A stretch of 64,000 nucleotides of DNA from Clostridia bacterium (GCA_017475185.1 JAFVGB010000022.1:19394-83393); one strand, 5' to 3'; positions 44,805 to 53,978 are shown, numbered from the stretch's first letter. Numbers and translations are program-made. The notes: generated from the letters alone by a model not told the origin.

Positions 44805-45254
44805 ATGCTTGGCTTCGGAGATAAAGCAGTAGAATATTTTAGAATGATTAATCCGATAGAACATAGCAAAACAAAAGATTCAGTAATGAAATATAAAGTT
44901 GAGCCATATGTTATTCCAGCTGACATTTATGGACAAGGAAATTTAGCAGGACGAGGTGGTTGGACATGGTATACTGGATCTAGTAGTTGGATGTATATTG
45001 CAGGTATAAAATATATTTTAGGATTAAATATTGAAAAGGGACATATGAGTTTTAAACCAGCTATTTCAAACGAATGGAAGGAGTATAGTCTACGATATAG
45101 ATATTATGAAACTATATATAATATAAAAGTTTTAAACAAAAAAATAGATAATCAAAAAATAAATATAAAATTAAATGGAGAAATAGTTTTAGATGGAAAA
45201 GTGATGTTAGTAAATGATGGAAGTGTAAATGAAATTGAGGTAATATTAGAATAA
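44805..45254 (+). pseudogene. Frameshifted C-terminal end of the beta-1,2-glucan synthase
   Basis: This frame reads AEAMLGFGDKAVEYFRM, KYKVEPYVIPADIYG and GRGGWTWYTGSSSWMYIAG, the closing block of GH94 phosphorylases, continuing directly from the 37096 gene. In this frame the bases just before it (from about 44760) read DGQYTHSAIWVIIAE, so protein similarity is continuous across the break. A change of one lost or two gained bases around 44754-44762 explains it. The first in-frame ATG is 44805, but independent translation is unlikely because no ribosome site is visible. Confidence 0.85.
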
Positions 45255-45292
45255 AAAAACTTGACCAATTGTGTAATTGGTCAAGTTTTTTT
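45255..45292. terminator. Two-way terminator after the glucan synthase
   Basis: Sixteen-pair stem (AAAAACTTGACCAATT with its complement) and a GTGT loop, with A and T runs on each side. It serves the convergent 45296 gene too. Confidence 0.93.
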
Positions 45293-45295
45293 CGT

Positions 45296-46024
45296 TCAAT
45301 CATCTGTTGGAAAGTTAAAGTCATAAACTTTAAGGTTTCTGCCGATTTCAGCCAGAGGAAGCATTGTACATAAGTTGGATGAATGTTCGCCAGATTCCCA
45401 ATATCTGAGATATACTTGTGCGACTCTTAAATAGTTTGCAAGAACAGATGCATATTTAAGATCACTATCATCTTTACTGTATTCCGGATAATAATGTTCC
45501 AGTTTTTCAGAAGCATAAGCTAACTGAGGTGGCTTAAAGAAAGGAAAAGTATCTTTTATCTGAACAACTACAATCATGAGAGGTTGTGGAGTTGAACAGT
45601 CTTTAAGCGACGAATCTGAAGATTCGAAATACGAAAGCTGAAAAAGTGAGTCTCTAGAATTAAGCTTGGTTACCTGAATTTGTGAAAAATCTTTTTCAGA
45701 CCAGTATGTGCGTATACAGCTAGGTCCGGGACTTGTATAGTCATATCTTGAATTATAGAGTGGAAAACGACTGTCCTGGCTCTTGGAACCTAAAGCTTTC
45801 TGCTTGATTCTTTCTACTTCAGGAAAATTTTCGTAGTAGATTTGAATGAAAGTTCTAGGGTCATTTGCAAGCATATTGCACTTGGTTGAAAATTCTGGCT
45901 TTACAAGATTAACCACATATCTTCCATCCAATACAATACTTGGCGGTATGATAGAACGATTTATCTGAAGTTGATTGTTTCGGAATGCGTTTATAATTGC
46001 ATTCTTCCGTCTAGAGAGCCCCAT
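45296..46024 (-). CDS. Unknown protein of 242 residues, atypical codon use
   Basis: 242 residues, no signal or membrane segment, not recognised. The start MGLSRRKNAIINAFRNNQ follows AAAGGAGGA. It contains DGRYVVNLVKPEFS, LPLYNSRYDYTSPGPSC-like stretches and many aromatic and Ser residues. Codons (ctg, ggc, gac, cgc) give more G+C than neighbours, and it is alone with its own promoter and shared strong terminator, like the other foreign-looking single genes here. A phage or mobile-element origin is possible but not shown. Confidence 0.72.
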   Translation of the reverse strand: MGLSRRKNAIINAFRNNQLQINRSIIPPSIVLDGRYVVNLVKPEFSTKCNMLANDPRTFIQIYYENFPEVERIKQKALGSKSQDSRFPLYNSRYDYTSPGPSCIRTYWSEKDFSQIQVTKLNSRDSLFQLSYFESSDSSLKDCSTPQPLMIVVVQIKDTFPFFKPPQLAYASEKLEHYYPEYSKDDSDLKYASVLANYLRVAQVYLRYWESGEHSSNLCTMLPLAEIGRNLKVYDFNFPTDD

Positions 46025-46073
46025 AAAAAAATCCTCCTTTGGGCGTAAATAAATAAATGCTAATGCGTAAAAT

Positions 46074-46102
46074 ATTATACATCAGATACAAGTTTTTGTC
46101 AA
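46074..46102 (-). promoter_or_regulatory. Consensus promoter of the 45296 gene
   Basis: On the minus strand TTGACA (46102-46097), 17 bases, TATAAT (46079-46074): a perfect match. Confidence 0.85.
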
Positions 46103-46246
46103 ATTATGTAAAACGGTTAAGTATGGTAGTAAAAATAGTAAATAAAAAAATAAAAAAATATTGTTTATTTTTTTACGAAGTGATATAAATATAAATATAC
46201 TGTATGAGTAAATAGCAGTAATAATATACGAAAAGGAGAAATTGGA

Positions 46247-46606
46247 ATGGAAATTAATGAACAAAAAAGACAAAAATTTATGGAAAACGCTAGCAAAAGG
46301 GTAAATAATGTAATGCATAACATTCAAATTTTGGAACCTATGGCAAGAAGTAATACTTATGATTTTACAAGAAATGATGTTGAAGAAATGTTTGCAGCTA
46401 TGCAAGAAACTTTAGATAATACTAAAGCTGAATTTATTAGAAAATTAGAAGGAAGTGCTAGAACAGAAAGAAAGGCTTTTTCATTTGGACAATCTAGTGT
46501 TGTTAATACAATGGAAAATAAAGATATTAATAATGTAGAAGAAATTTCTGAAAATATTAGTAGTTCAGAAGAAGTTGTAGGTGAAGTAGGTAATATTACT
46601 GAATAA
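46247..46606 (+). CDS. Small helical protein of unknown function
   Basis: 119 residues. AAAAGGAGAA lies nine bases before the ATG. Residues 1-85 are predicted helical (ASKRVNNVMHNIQILEPMAR, MFAAMQETLDNTKAEFIRKL), and the end is acidic and probably disordered (NVEEISENISSSEEVVGEVG). The segment MARSNTYDFTRNDVEEMF is the most distinctive. Codon use matches the core genome, so unlike its neighbour at 45296 it does not look acquired. No family is recognised. Confidence 0.7.
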   Translation: MEINEQKRQKFMENASKRVNNVMHNIQILEPMARSNTYDFTRNDVEEMFAAMQETLDNTKAEFIRKLEGSARTERKAFSFGQSSVVNTMENKDINNVEEISENISSSEEVVGEVGNITE

Positions 46607-46630
46607 GATAAATGATGCAAATCTTGATTA

Positions 46631-46667
46631 AATAAGGTTATGAAATTATTACGATTTTATAATCTTA
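46631..46667. terminator. Probable two-way terminator
   Basis: AATAAG-TTAT pairs with ATAA-CTTATT over a long loop, followed by TTTTTATTT. It lies between convergent genes at 46247 and 46665. Confidence 0.55.
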
Positions 46668-46979
46668 TTTTTTATTTAAAATTAAATTATATGAATTAGC
46701 ATCTATTTTGTTTTTTAGGTATTTTTCAAGGTTTTTATTTTTTATCAAAGATTCTTTATTTTGCTTATTCAAATGTTTTATATGGTATTCAAGTTTTGAA
46801 GCTAGAGATTTATTTTCACTTGTCCAAGCAATTTCTAATTTAATAGCTGTGTGAGAATGAGTATATTTTGCAGCTTTTTCGTGTTTGGTAAAATGTTCGT
46901 TCATTCTTCTGTTTAAGTCTGTTGTAATTCCGGTGTAGATTGAGTTATCTGCACAGCGTAGCATGTAAGTGTAGTACAT
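46665..46979 (-). CDS. GIY-YIG domain nuclease (YhbQ/UPF0213 type)
   Basis: 104 residues. The start MYYTYMLRCADNSIYTGITTDLNRRMNEH holds the two halves of the GIY-YIG motif (YYTYML and IYTGIT) with catalytic Tyr and Arg; KLEYHIKHLNKQNKESLI supplies the conserved Glu. Single-domain members such as YhbQ act on DNA; their biological role is not settled. AGGAG lies just upstream of the start on the minus strand. The 423-base gap on its upstream side holds a long-hairpin element. Confidence 0.9.
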   Translation of the reverse strand: MYYTYMLRCADNSIYTGITTDLNRRMNEHFTKHEKAAKYTHSHTAIKLEIAWTSENKSLASKLEYHIKHLNKQNKESLIKNKNLEKYLKNKIDANSYNLILNKK

Positions 46980-47062
46980 TTTGTTTCTCCTTTATGGTTT
47001 CTTTTTTTAGTATTGTATCATATGTGGGAGGTGGTGTCTATTTTTTTCTTTTGCGGTGGGTC

Positions 47063-47279
47063 GCTCCAAAAAATTACAAATGCCGAGAATTATATAGTTT
47101 TATGAGTTCCGCCCCAACTGCGAAACAAGAGTAAGAATCTTTCGGACAAGACTTACTTGGTTCATATGGGTTTTAGTGTAGTTTGTCCGAAATCTTCTAA
47201 CTCTTGCTAGCTTGTCGGTCCCCACCTTAACTTCACTTCATAAAACTATATAATTCTCGCATTTGTAATTTTTTGGAGC
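47063..47279. repeat. Long-hairpin element, copy 2 (217 bp)
   Basis: Outer arms GCTCCAAAAAATTACAAATG... (47063-47105) and the complement at 47238-47279 match at nearly every base. Inside, after TTCCG, an asymmetric portion leads to a second stem of about 26 bases (CAAGAGTAAGAA..CGGACAA with its complement) and a loop. Size and plan match the elements at 34598 and 62674, though sequence is more divergent. The rest of the 46980-47402 gap shows only A/T-rich sequence and a possible TATAAT near 47360 for ogg. Confidence 0.8.
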
Positions 47280-47402
47280 TACTCTATAGTTTGAGAAATA
47301 AATAGTAAATTTGAGGGGGTTTTATGTTTAATTAATTATTGTAATTTTTGAAGGTTTTTTATATAATTAGGTTAGGAAAAATTAGATGGGAAAAGTGATA
47401 GT

Positions 47403-48266
47403 ATGAAAGAACAAAAATTAGTTGTAAAGAATGTTAAATCATTTAACTTGGAACATATTTTTGAGTGTGGTCAGTGTTTTAGGTGGAATAAAAATGATGA
47501 TGGCGGATATACAGGTGTTGTTAAGGAAAATGTTATAGATATAAAAATGATTGGGAACGATGTTTATGTTAAAAGTTATGGGAATGATGATTTAAAGAGT
47601 CTTTTTAATGATTATTTTGATATGAACAGAGATTATGAAAATATAAAAATAAAACTAAGAAAAATTGATGAACATATGGATAAAAGTATTTCATATGGTG
47701 ATGGAATTCGTCTTCTAAATCAGGATTTGTGGGAAACAATTATTTCTTTTATTATTTCTGCTAATAACAATATTCCAAGAATAAAAGGAATTATTGAAAG
47801 AATTTCAAAAAGGTTTGGGAATAAGATACAATGGAATGGGAGAGAGTACTATACTTTTCCTACACCAGAACAGTTAAGTAAGGCTGAAGTAGAGGATTTA
47901 AGAAATTTAGGACTAGGGTTTAGAGATGTTAGAGTATATGAAACAACTCAAATGGTTGTGAATGGTGAAATTGATTTTGGTAAGTTACATGCTGAAAAAG
48001 ATACTCAAATTGTAAGAGATGATTTATTAAAACTTCCAGGGGTTGGTCCTAAAGTAGCAGATTGTATTTTACTTTTTTCAACTTTGAAAAGATTAGATGT
48101 TTTCCCAATAGATGTATGGGTTAGAAGAGTTATGAATGACTTATATATTCATAATAAAGATGAAAATAAAGTTGATAAAAAAATGGTTTTAAATATTGCA
48201 AATGAAAAGTTTGGAAATCTTTGTGGAATAGCTCAACAATATTTATTTTACTGGAAAAGAGGATAA
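47403..48266 (+). CDS. ogg: 8-oxoguanine DNA glycosylase/AP lyase (OGG1 type)
   Basis: 287 residues. An N-terminal OGG domain (FECGQCFRWNKND) is followed by the HhH-GPD core. LPGVGPKVADCILLFS contains the hairpin and catalytic Lys, and DVFPIDVWVRRV the catalytic Asp. It excises oxidised guanine paired with C and nicks the strand. Eukaryote-like OGG1 enzymes occur in a number of clostridia, in place of or beside MutM. Ribosome site GGGAAAAG is moderate. It lies 22 bases upstream of the kinase-like gene, probably in one transcript. Confidence 0.93.
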   Translation: MKEQKLVVKNVKSFNLEHIFECGQCFRWNKNDDGGYTGVVKENVIDIKMIGNDVYVKSYGNDDLKSLFNDYFDMNRDYENIKIKLRKIDEHMDKSISYGDGIRLLNQDLWETIISFIISANNNIPRIKGIIERISKRFGNKIQWNGREYYTFPTPEQLSKAEVEDLRNLGLGFRDVRVYETTQMVVNGEIDFGKLHAEKDTQIVRDDLLKLPGVGPKVADCILLFSTLKRLDVFPIDVWVRRVMNDLYIHNKDENKVDKKMVLNIANEKFGNLCGIAQQYLFYWKRG

Positions 48267-48288
48267 AATTAATTATTTAGGAGATGTT

Positions 48289-49575
48289 ATGAACGAAAGA
48301 AAATTTTTGAAACAAATTAATGAAAAAAATAATGAATATGGAGAGTTTACAATTGCAACAGTAGAGAACTTGATGTTTGAACAATTAGAAGCAGAGCAAC
48401 AAAAAGAATTAGTAACAAGGAAAACAGGATTTTTTTCTAAATTATTTAACAAAAATAAAAAATATAAGTCTGGATACCAAATTATTGAAGATAATTTTGA
48501 ATTAATATTATCAAAAGTTCCTAAAACTCAAATAAATACTTTCCTTTATACAATATTACAATATGATAAATTGAATGATGTAATAAAAAATAAATTTCCA
48601 GAGTTATTGAAAAAAATAAATAAAGATGATGGTGAACTAGGGTCTTTTTTATTTGATTTTGTAAGAGATAATTCAGAAAATCATGAGTTTATACAAGATA
48701 ATACTGATTTAATTTTAGAAAATACTAAAATTAATCAATTGTTTAGAACAGTTGGATTTTTGAATAAAGAAACTAATGCTAATAAAGAAAAACTAAATAA
48801 TAAATTAGAAGAAAATAAATTACAAATTTCAGGAGAATTATTAATTGCTAGTATATGGAGAAGATTTTATGGAGATAAGTTTTATAGTGAAAATGATAGG
48901 AAAGAAGAATCTGAATTAATAAAAGAACAGTATGCCCCTACAGTTATGATTATGATAGAAGAATTATTAAAAGAACAAAATAAAAAGTGGATAGATATTA
49001 AAGAAGTAGGTACAGGTGCATATTCTAATGTTTATGAAATTGGTGATAAAATATTAAAAATTGGAAATCCAAGAAAAAAGTTTGAAGTACCTAACCATAA
49101 AAGGATATTACAACCACTAACAAGAATAAATCTTCAAGAAGATAAGGATGATAAATTAGCATGTATAGAAATTTGTGAAAAAGTAGGTACAGATTATAGA
49201 GAAGATTTTAATGAAGTTATTTATGAAATATATAGAGATTTACGTGATGATGGAATTATTTGGACAGATACACGTTGGAAAAATGTAGGAAAATTATTAA
49301 AAGATAATGTTGTAACATTAAATGGAGAGAAAATTAATGTCGCTCCTAATTCAATTGGATTTGATAAATCAAATAAGGATAAATATCTAAAAGCAGGTGA
49401 ATTTGTTATATTAGATACTGATTATATTTTCAAAGAAGGAGATCCTGAATTAGAAAATATAAATAAAACAGAAATGGAACCTTTTGAAAAAAGATATTTG
49501 CAAGAAAAAACAAATAATATCCTGAAAAAGGAAAATCAAAAACAAATGGAAGTTATAAAAGATTATGAAAGGTAA
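48289..49575 (+). CDS. Protein-kinase-like fold protein, divergent, with helical N-terminal domain
   Basis: 428 residues, no known family recognised. The last ~190 residues carry kinase landmarks in order: Gly-rich loop GTGAYSNVYE (241-250), Lys257 in KILKIG as the VAIK-like lysine, WTDTRWKN (325-332) with Asp327 and Asn332 spaced D-x4-N as in a catalytic loop, and LDTD (375-378) in the DFG position. Residues 1-235 are helical with a basic loop (KTGFFSKLFNKNKKYK). It could phosphorylate a protein or small molecule. It lies between ogg and addB, both DNA-repair genes, within a run of closely spaced genes. Confidence 0.72.
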   Translation: MNERKFLKQINEKNNEYGEFTIATVENLMFEQLEAEQQKELVTRKTGFFSKLFNKNKKYKSGYQIIEDNFELILSKVPKTQINTFLYTILQYDKLNDVIKNKFPELLKKINKDDGELGSFLFDFVRDNSENHEFIQDNTDLILENTKINQLFRTVGFLNKETNANKEKLNNKLEENKLQISGELLIASIWRRFYGDKFYSENDRKEESELIKEQYAPTVMIMIEELLKEQNKKWIDIKEVGTGAYSNVYEIGDKILKIGNPRKKFEVPNHKRILQPLTRINLQEDKDDKLACIEICEKVGTDYREDFNEVIYEIYRDLRDDGIIWTDTRWKNVGKLLKDNVVTLNGEKINVAPNSIGFDKSNKDKYLKAGEFVILDTDYIFKEGDPELENINKTEMEPFEKRYLQEKTNNILKKENQKQMEVIKDYER

Positions 49576-49606
49576 TTTTTAAATAGCAAAAAGAAAGGAA
49601 ACAAAA

Positions 49607-52600
49607 ATGTCAATTAGGTTAATTTATGGTAAGTCAGGCTCTGGAAAGAGTGAATTTATCTTTAATGAAATAAAAAAGTTAATAAATTGTGGAAAGAAGA
49701 TATATATTATTACTCCGGAGCAATTTTCATTTACAGCTGAAAAAAAATTACTTGAAACGCTTGATAATTCAGCTGTTTTAAATGCTGAAGTTTTAACTTT
49801 TAATAGAATGGCATATAGGGTAGCAGCTGAAGTTGGTGGTACTGCAAAGGTTAATATTTCAAATTCAGGTAAAGCTATGCTAATTTATAATATTTTGTGT
49901 GGTAAGAAAAGTAAATTAAAGTTTCTTGGAAAATCTGATGAAAACATTGAACTTATTATTGATCAAATTACTGAATTTAAAAAACACGGTGTATTAGTAG
50001 ATGATTTAAAGAAAATGATTGAAGAAACTACTGATAATTATTTGAAACTGAAAATTCAGGATATTTTGCAGGTATATAGTGAATTTGAAAATAAAATTGA
50101 AAATAGATATATTGATGAAAATGATAATTTGACTAATTTAGCAAATCAATTAGGAGATGTACATATTTTTGATAATACTTTAATTTATATTGATGAATTT
50201 GTTGGATTTACTAAACAAGAATATGAGATTATAAAACAATTAGCAAAAGTTGCAAGTCAAGTAAATATTGCAATTTGTACAGATTCAATAGAAGATAGTG
50301 TTTCTCCTGAAAGTGATGTTTTTTATTCAAATAAATTGACTATAACAAGGTTATTTGAAATTGCTAAAGATGGTGGAATTGCGATAGATGAACCAGTTGG
50401 TTTGAAAGATATATATAGATTCAAGAATAAGGAACTTCAACATTTAGAAAATAATTTATATGCAATACCATATAAAAAATATGATGAAAAAACAGAAAAT
50501 ATTAAACTTTTTTTAGCTAATAATCAATATTCAGAAATTGAAAATGTTGCAATTAATATTGTTAAATTAGTTCGTAATAACAGTTATAGATATAAAGATA
50601 TAGCAGTCATCACAAAGGGATTAGATGTTTATTCAAATTTGGTAAAAGTAGTTTTTAATAAATATCAAATACCAGTATTTATTGATGAAAAAAAGGATTT
50701 AAGTCAGAATATTATTGTAAAATATATCTTAGCAATTTTAGAAATTTTTGCAAGAAACTGGTCATATGAATCAGTTCTTAATTATGTAAAAACTGGTTTT
50801 TTAGATTTTAGCAAACATGAAATTTTTATGTTAGAAAATTATTGTCAAAAATGGGGAATAAAAAATAATAAATGGTATAAATCTGAATGGAATTTTAAAG
50901 ATGAAGATGATACAAATAAGGAACAAATAGAGAGAATTCGTGAAATGAGAAGAATGATAGTTAACCCATTATTAGAGTTTAAAGAAAATTTATCTGGGAC
51001 TAATGATGTAAAAACTATTACGCAGAATTTATATGATTTCTTAATTAAAAATGAAATTGATAAAAAGTTTGAAGAAAAAATTGAAGAACTAAAACTAGCT
51101 GGTCAGACTGAATTTGCAGCACAATATGAAACAAGTTGGAAAATAATAATGAATGTTTTAGATGAAATTGTTCTTGTGTTTGGAGATGAAAAAGTTTCAT
51201 TTGACAAATATATGCAAATTTTAAAAACAGGCTTAGCAAGCAGTGATTTAGGTAAAATTCCAGGAACTCAAGATCAAGTTATAATAGGTGATATTGATAG
51301 ATCAAGAAGTCATAAAGTAAAAGCAATTTTTATAATTGGTTTAAATGATGGAATGTTTCCATCTGTTCATAAAAATGAAGGATTTTTTAATGATAATGAT
51401 AGACAATTTTTAAAAGAGAATGGGGTAGAGCTTGCTCGTAATACAATAGAAAGTTTATATGAAGACAATTTTAACATTTACAAGGCGTTTACTACTGCAG
51501 AAGAAAAATTGTTTTTATCTTATTCATCTTCAAATTCGGAAGGAAAGACATTAAGAGGTTCAATATTAATTTCAAAAATGAAAAAAATCTTTCCAAAATT
51601 AGAAGAACAAAGTGATATAATTGAAAGAACATCTGAAATTTTAATTGAGAATACAACTTTTGATGAATTACTAAATAAATTAGGAGAGTATAGAGATACA
51701 GGTGAAATAGAGGACAAGTGGGTAGAAGTTTATAATTATTACAGAAATAATAAAGTATGGAAATATAAGCTTGAAAAAGCAATGGAAGCCCTTTTATATA
51801 ATAATAAACCAGAAAAAATTAATGAAAAAAATATTTCGAAAATGTATGGAGATACATTAAGGACAAGTGTTTCAAGATTGGAACAATATCAAGCATGTCA
51901 TTTTGCTTATTATTTAAAATATGGATTAAAATTATCTGAAAAGGATAATTTTAAAATTAATCCAGTTGATACAGGTACATTTATGCATGATGTAATAGAT
52001 ACATTTTTTAATAATATTAAGGAAAAGTCATACAATATTAAAGATTTAGAAGATGAGCAAATTAAAGATTTAGTTGAAGAAATTATTGAAGAAAAATTAG
52101 GATTAAACAAAAATTATATTTTTACAAGTTCTCCAAAATATAAGTCTTTAAGCATGCGCTTGAAAAAAGTTATTTTTAGGTCTATGAAATATATTGTTGA
52201 AAGCTTAAAATATAGTAAATTCGAAGTTTTAGGAAATGAAGTAGAATTTAAAGAAGGCAAAGAATATGCACCAATTGTAATGGAATTAGATAGTGGAAAA
52301 AAAGTTGAAATAACTGGAAAAATAGATAGAATTGATATTGCTAAATTAGATGGAGATAAATATGTTCGTATTATAGATTATAAATCTTCTGCAAAAAATA
52401 TAGATTTAAATCAGGTTTATGCTGGACTTCAATTACAGCTTATTACGTATTTAGATGCTGTTTGTGAGAAAGAAGATTTAATGCCAGCAGGTGTACTTTA
52501 TTTTAATCTTATTGATCCTGTGGTTAAGTCAAAAAAGAGTTTATCTGAAGAAGAAATCGAAGAGAAAATTCGAAAACAATTTAAAATGCAAGGCTTGATT

Positions 52601-52966
52601 TTAGCTGATGTTGATGTAGTCAAAATGATGGATACAAATTTAGATTCGGGAGCTTCTGATGTAGTACCTGCGTATATTGGTAAAGATGGAACTTTGAGTA
52701 GTACACGTTCTAGTTCTGTTAGTAGAAAACAGTTTGAATATTTGCAGAAATATACTAATAAAATTATCAGGCAGATTTCGGATGAAATATTAAGTGGAAA
52801 TATTGATATTAATCCATATTATAATACTAAAAATAAAAAGACACCATGTGATTATTGCTCTTATAAAGCTGTTTGCAATTTTAATGGAGCTGATTGTACA
52901 AATGGTTATAATTATATTACAAATGCAGAAAAAGAAGCGGTATTAGAAATGATGCAGGATGAGTAA
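49607..52966 (+). CDS. addB: AddB subunit of ATP-dependent helicase/nuclease (RexB)
   Basis: 1119 residues. The Walker A motif GKSGSGKSEF is at residues 8-17, followed by helicase-like domains. A C-terminal RecB-type nuclease domain has GTFMHDVIDTFF, RIIDYKSSAKNID (catalytic Asp and Lys) and LQLQLITYLDAV. A 4Fe-4S cluster is formed by a Cys near residue 778 (QACHFAY) and CDYCSYKAVCNF near the end. AddAB resects double-strand breaks at Chi. The partner AddA normally follows directly; here the next gene is YlmD-like and addA is absent from the window. Confidence 0.95.
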   Translation: MSIRLIYGKSGSGKSEFIFNEIKKLINCGKKIYIITPEQFSFTAEKKLLETLDNSAVLNAEVLTFNRMAYRVAAEVGGTAKVNISNSGKAMLIYNILCGKKSKLKFLGKSDENIELIIDQITEFKKHGVLVDDLKKMIEETTDNYLKLKIQDILQVYSEFENKIENRYIDENDNLTNLANQLGDVHIFDNTLIYIDEFVGFTKQEYEIIKQLAKVASQVNIAICTDSIEDSVSPESDVFYSNKLTITRLFEIAKDGGIAIDEPVGLKDIYRFKNKELQHLENNLYAIPYKKYDEKTENIKLFLANNQYSEIENVAINIVKLVRNNSYRYKDIAVITKGLDVYSNLVKVVFNKYQIPVFIDEKKDLSQNIIVKYILAILEIFARNWSYESVLNYVKTGFLDFSKHEIFMLENYCQKWGIKNNKWYKSEWNFKDEDDTNKEQIERIREMRRMIVNPLLEFKENLSGTNDVKTITQNLYDFLIKNEIDKKFEEKIEELKLAGQTEFAAQYETSWKIIMNVLDEIVLVFGDEKVSFDKYMQILKTGLASSDLGKIPGTQDQVIIGDIDRSRSHKVKAIFIIGLNDGMFPSVHKNEGFFNDNDRQFLKENGVELARNTIESLYEDNFNIYKAFTTAEEKLFLSYSSSNSEGKTLRGSILISKMKKIFPKLEEQSDIIERTSEILIENTTFDELLNKLGEYRDTGEIEDKWVEVYNYYRNNKVWKYKLEKAMEALLYNNKPEKINEKNISKMYGDTLRTSVSRLEQYQACHFAYYLKYGLKLSEKDNFKINPVDTGTFMHDVIDTFFNNIKEKSYNIKDLEDEQIKDLVEEIIEEKLGLNKNYIFTSSPKYKSLSMRLKKVIFRSMKYIVESLKYSKFEVLGNEVEFKEGKEYAPIVMELDSGKKVEITGKIDRIDIAKLDGDKYVRIIDYKSSAKNIDLNQVYAGLQLQLITYLDAVCEKEDLMPAGVLYFNLIDPVVKSKKSLSEEEIEEKIRKQFKMQGLILADVDVVKMMDTNLDSGASDVVPAYIGKDGTLSSTRSSSVSRKQFEYLQKYTNKIIRQISDEILSGNIDINPYYNTKNKKTPCDYCSYKAVCNFNGADCTNGYNYITNAEKEAVLEMMQDE

Positions 52967-53023
52967 TTTTAAATATGTTTTTAGTGAGTTGCTGAAAAAA
53001 ATATTAAAAAGGTGGGATTTGAT

Positions 53024-53845
53024 TTGAGAGATTTGAGTAATGAAAACGTTATTCATATAAAAAAAGATGATTGTGAATATTTACAATTTAGAAGGCTATT
53101 AGAATATAATGATGTTATAAAACATGCATATGGACTAAAACCTGCAAATTTTAACCTTGATATAGATAATGATAATTATACAACAATAGAAACATATAAG
53201 AAATTGTGTGATTGTATAGGTGCTGATTATAATAAATTAATAAGACCAAATCAAACCCATACAAATGTTGTAAAAAATGTGGATATTATTGAAAAAAATA
53301 TATCAATTGAAGAATTAAAATATAAGGAAACAGATGGATTAATTACAAATAAATCTGGAGTTACTTTGGCTAGTACAAATGCTGATTGTATTTTATTGTT
53401 GTTTTTTGATCCTGTAAAAAAAGTTATAGCGAATGTTCATTCTGGTTGGAAAGGTACATTTCAAAAGATTGCAATTAACACAGTTAAAGAAATGATTAAA
53501 AAGTATGAATCAAATCCAAAAGATATAATTTGTTGTATTTGTCCTAGCATAAGAAAATGTCATTTTGAGGTTGAAAAAGAAGTTAAAGAAATGTGTGAAA
53601 ACATTTTTTCATATACAAATAAGACAGAAAAATTTATTGAGTATATAGGAAAAAAAGATGGTAAAGATAAATGGGTAATAGATACTGTTTATATTAATAA
53701 ATTGATGCTGGAAGAAGCTGGATTATTATCTGAAAATATAGTAGATAGTGGTATTTGTAGTGTATGTAATTCAGATAAAATTCATTCATATAGAGTAGAA
53801 GGGAAAGGTTTTGGACGTGGTTCAGCTGTTATATCATTAAAATAA
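53024..53845 (+). CDS. YlmD/YfiH/LACC1-family multicopper-fold purine nucleoside enzyme
   Basis: About 273 residues from TTG at 53024; AAAGGTGGG lies eight bases upstream, so the GTG at 53012 within it is less likely. Family landmarks are NQTHTNVV, the metal-binding and catalytic NADCILLLFFDP, ANVHSGWKGTFQ, and CPSIRKCHFEVEKEV, with SVCNSDKIHSYR near the end. Characterised members have purine nucleoside phosphorylase and adenosine deaminase activity and were once called laccase domain proteins. A terminator follows. Confidence 0.9.
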   Translation: MRDLSNENVIHIKKDDCEYLQFRRLLEYNDVIKHAYGLKPANFNLDIDNDNYTTIETYKKLCDCIGADYNKLIRPNQTHTNVVKNVDIIEKNISIEELKYKETDGLITNKSGVTLASTNADCILLLFFDPVKKVIANVHSGWKGTFQKIAINTVKEMIKKYESNPKDIICCICPSIRKCHFEVEKEVKEMCENIFSYTNKTEKFIEYIGKKDGKDKWVIDTVYINKLMLEEAGLLSENIVDSGICSVCNSDKIHSYRVEGKGFGRGSAVISLK

Positions 53846-53850
53846 AAAAG

Positions 53851-53891
53851 TAGAAAAATCGATAAGTTATGTTTTCGATTTTTCTATTTTT
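53851..53891 (+). terminator. Terminator after ylmD-like gene
   Basis: TAGAAAAATCGA/TCGATTTTTCTA, 12 pairs over a 12-base loop, then T residues. Confidence 0.88.
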
Positions 53892-53918
53892 ATGTATTAA
53901 ATTGCAAATAAATTGGGG

Positions 53919-53947
53919 TTGAAAATAAATTAAGCATTTTGTATAAT
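53919..53947 (+). promoter_or_regulatory. Promoter of the GltD-like gene
   Basis: TTGAAA (53919-53924), 17 bases, TATAAT (53942-53947). Confidence 0.75.
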
Positions 53948-53978
53948 AAAATCAAATTTGTTAAATGGAGAAATAAAT

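Noticed and set aside
46940..47134. 64-codon ORF across the start of the GIY-YIG gene and the hairpin element
   Set aside because: It overlaps a clear minus-strand gene and palindromic non-coding sequence, with no ribosome site.
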